Shown here: positions 5,393-7,602 of the stretch, one piece after another
Layout of the letters: every line of letters begins with the position of its first letter
How positions within the stretch are numbered: position 1 is the stretch's first letter
From: an uncultured Collinsella sp.
GTDB taxonomy: Bacteria > Actinomycetota > Coriobacteriia > Coriobacteriales > Coriobacteriaceae
Direction of reading: 5' to 3'
NCBI GenBank assembly: GCA_959600835.1
Contig: CAUGNQ010000072.1
Location: forward strand, 1-7,602
Length of the DNA stretch: 7,602 nt
The notes under the pieces: generated by a model
What the model was told of the DNA's origin: nothing
What the model saw: only the letters and a program-made list of their open reading frames with translations
Database searches by the model: none
Program-made: the position numbers and the translations under genes

Positions 5393-7396
5393 ATGGCTAA
5401 GTTTGACATCATCGCCGCCACCGGTTGCCCGACCGGTATCGCGCACACCTTCATGGCGAAGGAGGCGCTGGAGAAGGCAGCTGCCGAGCGCGGTCTGACC
5501 ATTAAGGTCGAGACCCATGGCCAGGTCGGTGTCGAGAACGAGCTCACCAAGAGTGAGATCGCCGGTGCCAAGGCCGTCGTCGTCGCAGCCGATAAGGATG
5601 TCCAGGCGGAGCGTTTCGCCGGCAAGCGCATGGTTTCCGTTGGTGTTTCCAAGGCCCTGTCCGTCGAGGCAGCCGGTAAGCTGATCGACCGCGCGCTCGC
5701 CGCCAAGGGTGACGACTCGGTTGCGGCTGCTGCCGATGTCGAGGATGAGGTCGAGGAGAAGGAATCTATCGGCCATATCATCTACAAGCACCTCATGAAC
5801 GGCGTCAGCCACATGCTGGTCTTCGTCGTCGCCGGTGGTGTCCTGACCGCCGTTTCGTTCCTGTGGGGCATCACGTCCTTCGATTCGACGGCGTCTGACT
5901 ACAACAGCTTTGCCGCTATGCTTAAGATCATCGGCGGTATCGCCATGAACCTCATGGTTCCCGTGCTTTCCGCCTATATCGCCGAGTCCATCGGCAAGCG
6001 CCCGGCGCTCGTCCCCGGCTTCGTTGCCGGTATGATCGCCATCCAGGGCCTGCCCGTTAACGCCGAGACCGGCATGATCGACGCCGGCGGCGCCGGCGTG
6101 GGCTTCGGCTTCCTGGGCGGCATCGTCGGCGGCTTCCTCGCTGGCTATGTCATCCTGCTGCTCGAGAAGGTCTTCTCCAAGCTGCCCAAGAATCTGGACG
6201 GCCTCAAGGCTATCTTCCTGTACCCGCTGTTCTCGACCGCCATCGTCGGCCTGGTCATGCTCGGCATCTCCGGCCCCATGGCTGCCATCAACACCGCCAT
6301 GATGGACTTCCTCAAGGGTCTGTCCGCCTCTGGCGCCATTGTCCTGGGCCTTGCCATCGGCTGCATGTGCGCCGTTGACATGGGCGGCCCGGTCAACAAG
6401 GCTGCTTACGTCACCGGTACCGCTATGCTCACCGAGGCCTTGGCTGCTGGCGTTGGCACCGATACCTACAACTTCGGCACCAACTTCATGGCTGCCGTCT
6501 CCGCCGCCTGCATCGTTCCGCCGCTGATCACCACCTTCGCCGTCGTCGTTGGCAAGAAGTACTTCAGCCAGGAGGATCATGACGCCGGTATCGTTAACCT
6601 CATTCTTGGTTGCACCCACATCACCGAGGGCGCCATTCCGTTCATGACCAAGAACATCTGGCCCGTCATGCCCATCATGATGCTCGGTTCCTCCATCGCC
6701 TCGATCCTGACCATCATGTTCAACGTTCACGATCCGGCGCCTCACGGTGGCTTCCTGGTCCTGCCCGTTGTCGAGAACGGTCCGCTGTGGGTCCTCGCGA
6801 TCCTCATCGGCGCTGTGATCGGTGGCATCCTGTTCGTGGCCTTCAAGAAGTACGACTTCGAGAAGAATCAGAAGGCCGCTCCTGTAGCCAAGCCGGTTGA
6901 GGCTTCCAAGGCTGCTGCCGTTGAGGCCCCTAAGGCCGATGCTGCCGACTTCGTGAAGGTCGAGAATGTCTTTGTCGCCGAGGACTTCGCTTCTCGCGAC
7001 GAGGCTCTGAGCTTCGTTTCCAACCAGGCTGTCAAGGCCGGTATCGCCAGCGACGCCGACGCCGTGATGAACGCCTTCCTGGCCCGCGAGGCCGAGGGCA
7101 CCACGGGCATGATGGAGGGCTTCGCCATCCCGCATGCCAAGTCCGACGCCATTACCGAGGCTGCCGTCATCGTCGTCAAGGACGAGTCCGGCGTGACCGG
7201 TTGGGACACCATGGACGGCGCTCCCGTCAACGTGGCCATCGCTCTGCTCATCCCTGGCGCACAGGCTGGCACCACGCACCTCAAGATCCTGTCCAAGGTC
7301 GCCGAGGCGCTCATGGACGAGGACTTCCGTGGCACCGTCAAGGGTTCCACCGACGCCGCCGAGATCGCCAAGACGATCAACGCCCGCCTGGTCTAA
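5393..7396 (+). CDS. PTS system fructose-family permease, IIB-IIC-IIA fusion
   Basis: This membrane permease imports and phosphorylates a sugar, with phosphate passing from HPr to IIA, then IIB, then the sugar. Of its 667 residues, 1-100 are the fructose-type IIB domain with phospho-Cys12 in ATGCPTGIAHTFMA. Residues 101-122 are an acidic Ala-rich linker. Residues 125-487 are the IIC membrane domain with about eight to ten hydrophobic segments, and the conserved THITEGAIPF motif (E412) lies at 408-417. Residues 488-520 are an Ala/Pro/Lys linker. Residues 522-667 are the IIA domain with phospho-His581 in FAIPHAK. All catalytic residues are present. The common fructose permease order is IIA-IIB-IIC or IIB-IIC, so the C-terminal IIA is a less usual layout. 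Codons ending in C dominate, more than in the neighbours, suggesting high expression. No 1-phosphofructokinase is adjacent, so fructose is probable but mannose-like or other substrates are possible. Confidence 0.93.
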   Translation: MAKFDIIAATGCPTGIAHTFMAKEALEKAAAERGLTIKVETHGQVGVENELTKSEIAGAKAVVVAADKDVQAERFAGKRMVSVGVSKALSVEAAGKLIDRALAAKGDDSVAAAADVEDEVEEKESIGHIIYKHLMNGVSHMLVFVVAGGVLTAVSFLWGITSFDSTASDYNSFAAMLKIIGGIAMNLMVPVLSAYIAESIGKRPALVPGFVAGMIAIQGLPVNAETGMIDAGGAGVGFGFLGGIVGGFLAGYVILLLEKVFSKLPKNLDGLKAIFLYPLFSTAIVGLVMLGISGPMAAINTAMMDFLKGLSASGAIVLGLAIGCMCAVDMGGPVNKAAYVTGTAMLTEALAAGVGTDTYNFGTNFMAAVSAACIVPPLITTFAVVVGKKYFSQEDHDAGIVNLILGCTHITEGAIPFMTKNIWPVMPIMMLGSSIASILTIMFNVHDPAPHGGFLVLPVVENGPLWVLAILIGAVIGGILFVAFKKYDFEKNQKAAPVAKPVEASKAAAVEAPKADAADFVKVENVFVAEDFASRDEALSFVSNQAVKAGIASDADAVMNAFLAREAEGTTGMMEGFAIPHAKSDAITEAAVIVVKDESGVTGWDTMDGAPVNVAIALLIPGAQAGTTHLKILSKVAEALMDEDFRGTVKGSTDAAEIAKTINARLV

Positions 7397-7431
7397 TTCC
7401 ACAGTACGCGAATAACATCGCCCCCTGTAAC

Positions 7432-7467
7432 AAAGGCGGAGCCCCTCTCCAGGGCCTCCGCCTTTTT
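7432..7467 (+). terminator. Strong intrinsic terminator of the PTS gene
   Basis: AAAGGCGGAG (7432-7441) pairs with CTCCGCCTTT (7456-7465) over ten bases, and the loop region can form a further GCCC/GGGC pairing with a one-base bulge. A T-run TTTTT (7463-7467) follows directly on the plus strand. It lies 35 bases after the permease stop. The A-run before the stem (AAA, then only TTTGTT on the minus strand) gives weak termination in the other direction. Confidence 0.9.
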
Positions 7468-7602
7468 CGAAAACAGAGAACACACCGGTTGATCCCATCA
7501 GCCAGAATTCCTTTCAGCCGACATTACTTTGGACCGACCGAGTCTCCGCAGCTTGCTCGCCCACAGGGGTCCGGGCGCGGCCAGTGAGATTTATCGCGAG
7601 TT
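7468..7602. other. Intergenic tail with no supported gene
   Basis: These 135 bases follow the PTS terminator. No frame on either strand shows a recognisable protein. A minus-strand frame open from the right edge to a TGA at 7514-7516 could be the end of a converging gene, but its 28 residues match no family I know. A CTTTCA copy lies at 7511-7516. A GGACC/GGTCC pairing (7542-7546 with about 7567-7572) may form a loose hairpin. Nothing further can be supported. Confidence 0.3.

Noticed and set aside
5291..7498. A 735-residue open frame on the minus strand across the whole PTS gene
   Set aside because: It is antisense to a clearly recognised permease, is very rich in Gly, Asp, Glu and His with no family motif, and is explained by the strong third-position C bias of the sense gene, which removes stop codons from the opposite strand.

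Overview
The window looks like an ordinary chromosomal segment of a high-GC Gram-positive gut bacterium, most likely a Coriobacteriia member close to Collinsella. This is inferred from the high GC content, the gene order and the protein sequences; no database comparison was possible. All genes appear intact. There are no insertion sequences, CRISPR arrays, tRNAs or rRNAs.

Positions 1-4203 hold a tight plus-strand operon. It starts with the tail of an Asp23/Gls24-like gene, followed by nusB (transcription antitermination), xseB (small subunit of exonuclease VII), tlyA (S4-domain rRNA 2'-O-methyltransferase), nadK (NAD kinase) and recN (SMC-like DNA repair ATPase). Spacings are a few bases, or overlaps of 4 bp (tlyA/nadK) and 11 bp (nadK/recN), which suggests one transcript with translational coupling. 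The order is a shortened form of the Bacillus-type yqhY-nusB-folD-xseA-xseB-ispA-dxs-tlyA-ahrC-recN cluster. Here folD, xseA, ispA, dxs and the arginine repressor are missing from between these genes, and nadK sits before recN.

Positions 4204-4262 separate recN from a convergent minus-strand gene and contain a perfect 11-bp inverted repeat, possibly a two-way terminator.

Positions 4263-7467 form a sugar-uptake unit. A minus-strand RpiR/MurR-type regulator (helix-turn-helix plus sugar-isomerase SIS domain) is divergent from a 667-residue fructose-family PTS permease with domains in the order IIB-IIC-IIA. The 272-bp region between them carries several copies of CTTTCA/TGAAAG arranged as dyads, and two GC-rich hairpins just before the permease ribosome binding site. 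The simplest reading is that the regulator senses a phosphosugar produced by the permease and controls the permease from these dyads. No sugar-metabolising enzyme is in the window, so the substrate is not fixed. A strong intrinsic terminator closes the permease gene.

Positions 7468-7602 hold no supported gene. I see no clearly new biological system; the most useful leads are the operator-like structure and leader of the PTS gene, the shortened repair/translation operon, and the palindrome between the convergent genes.
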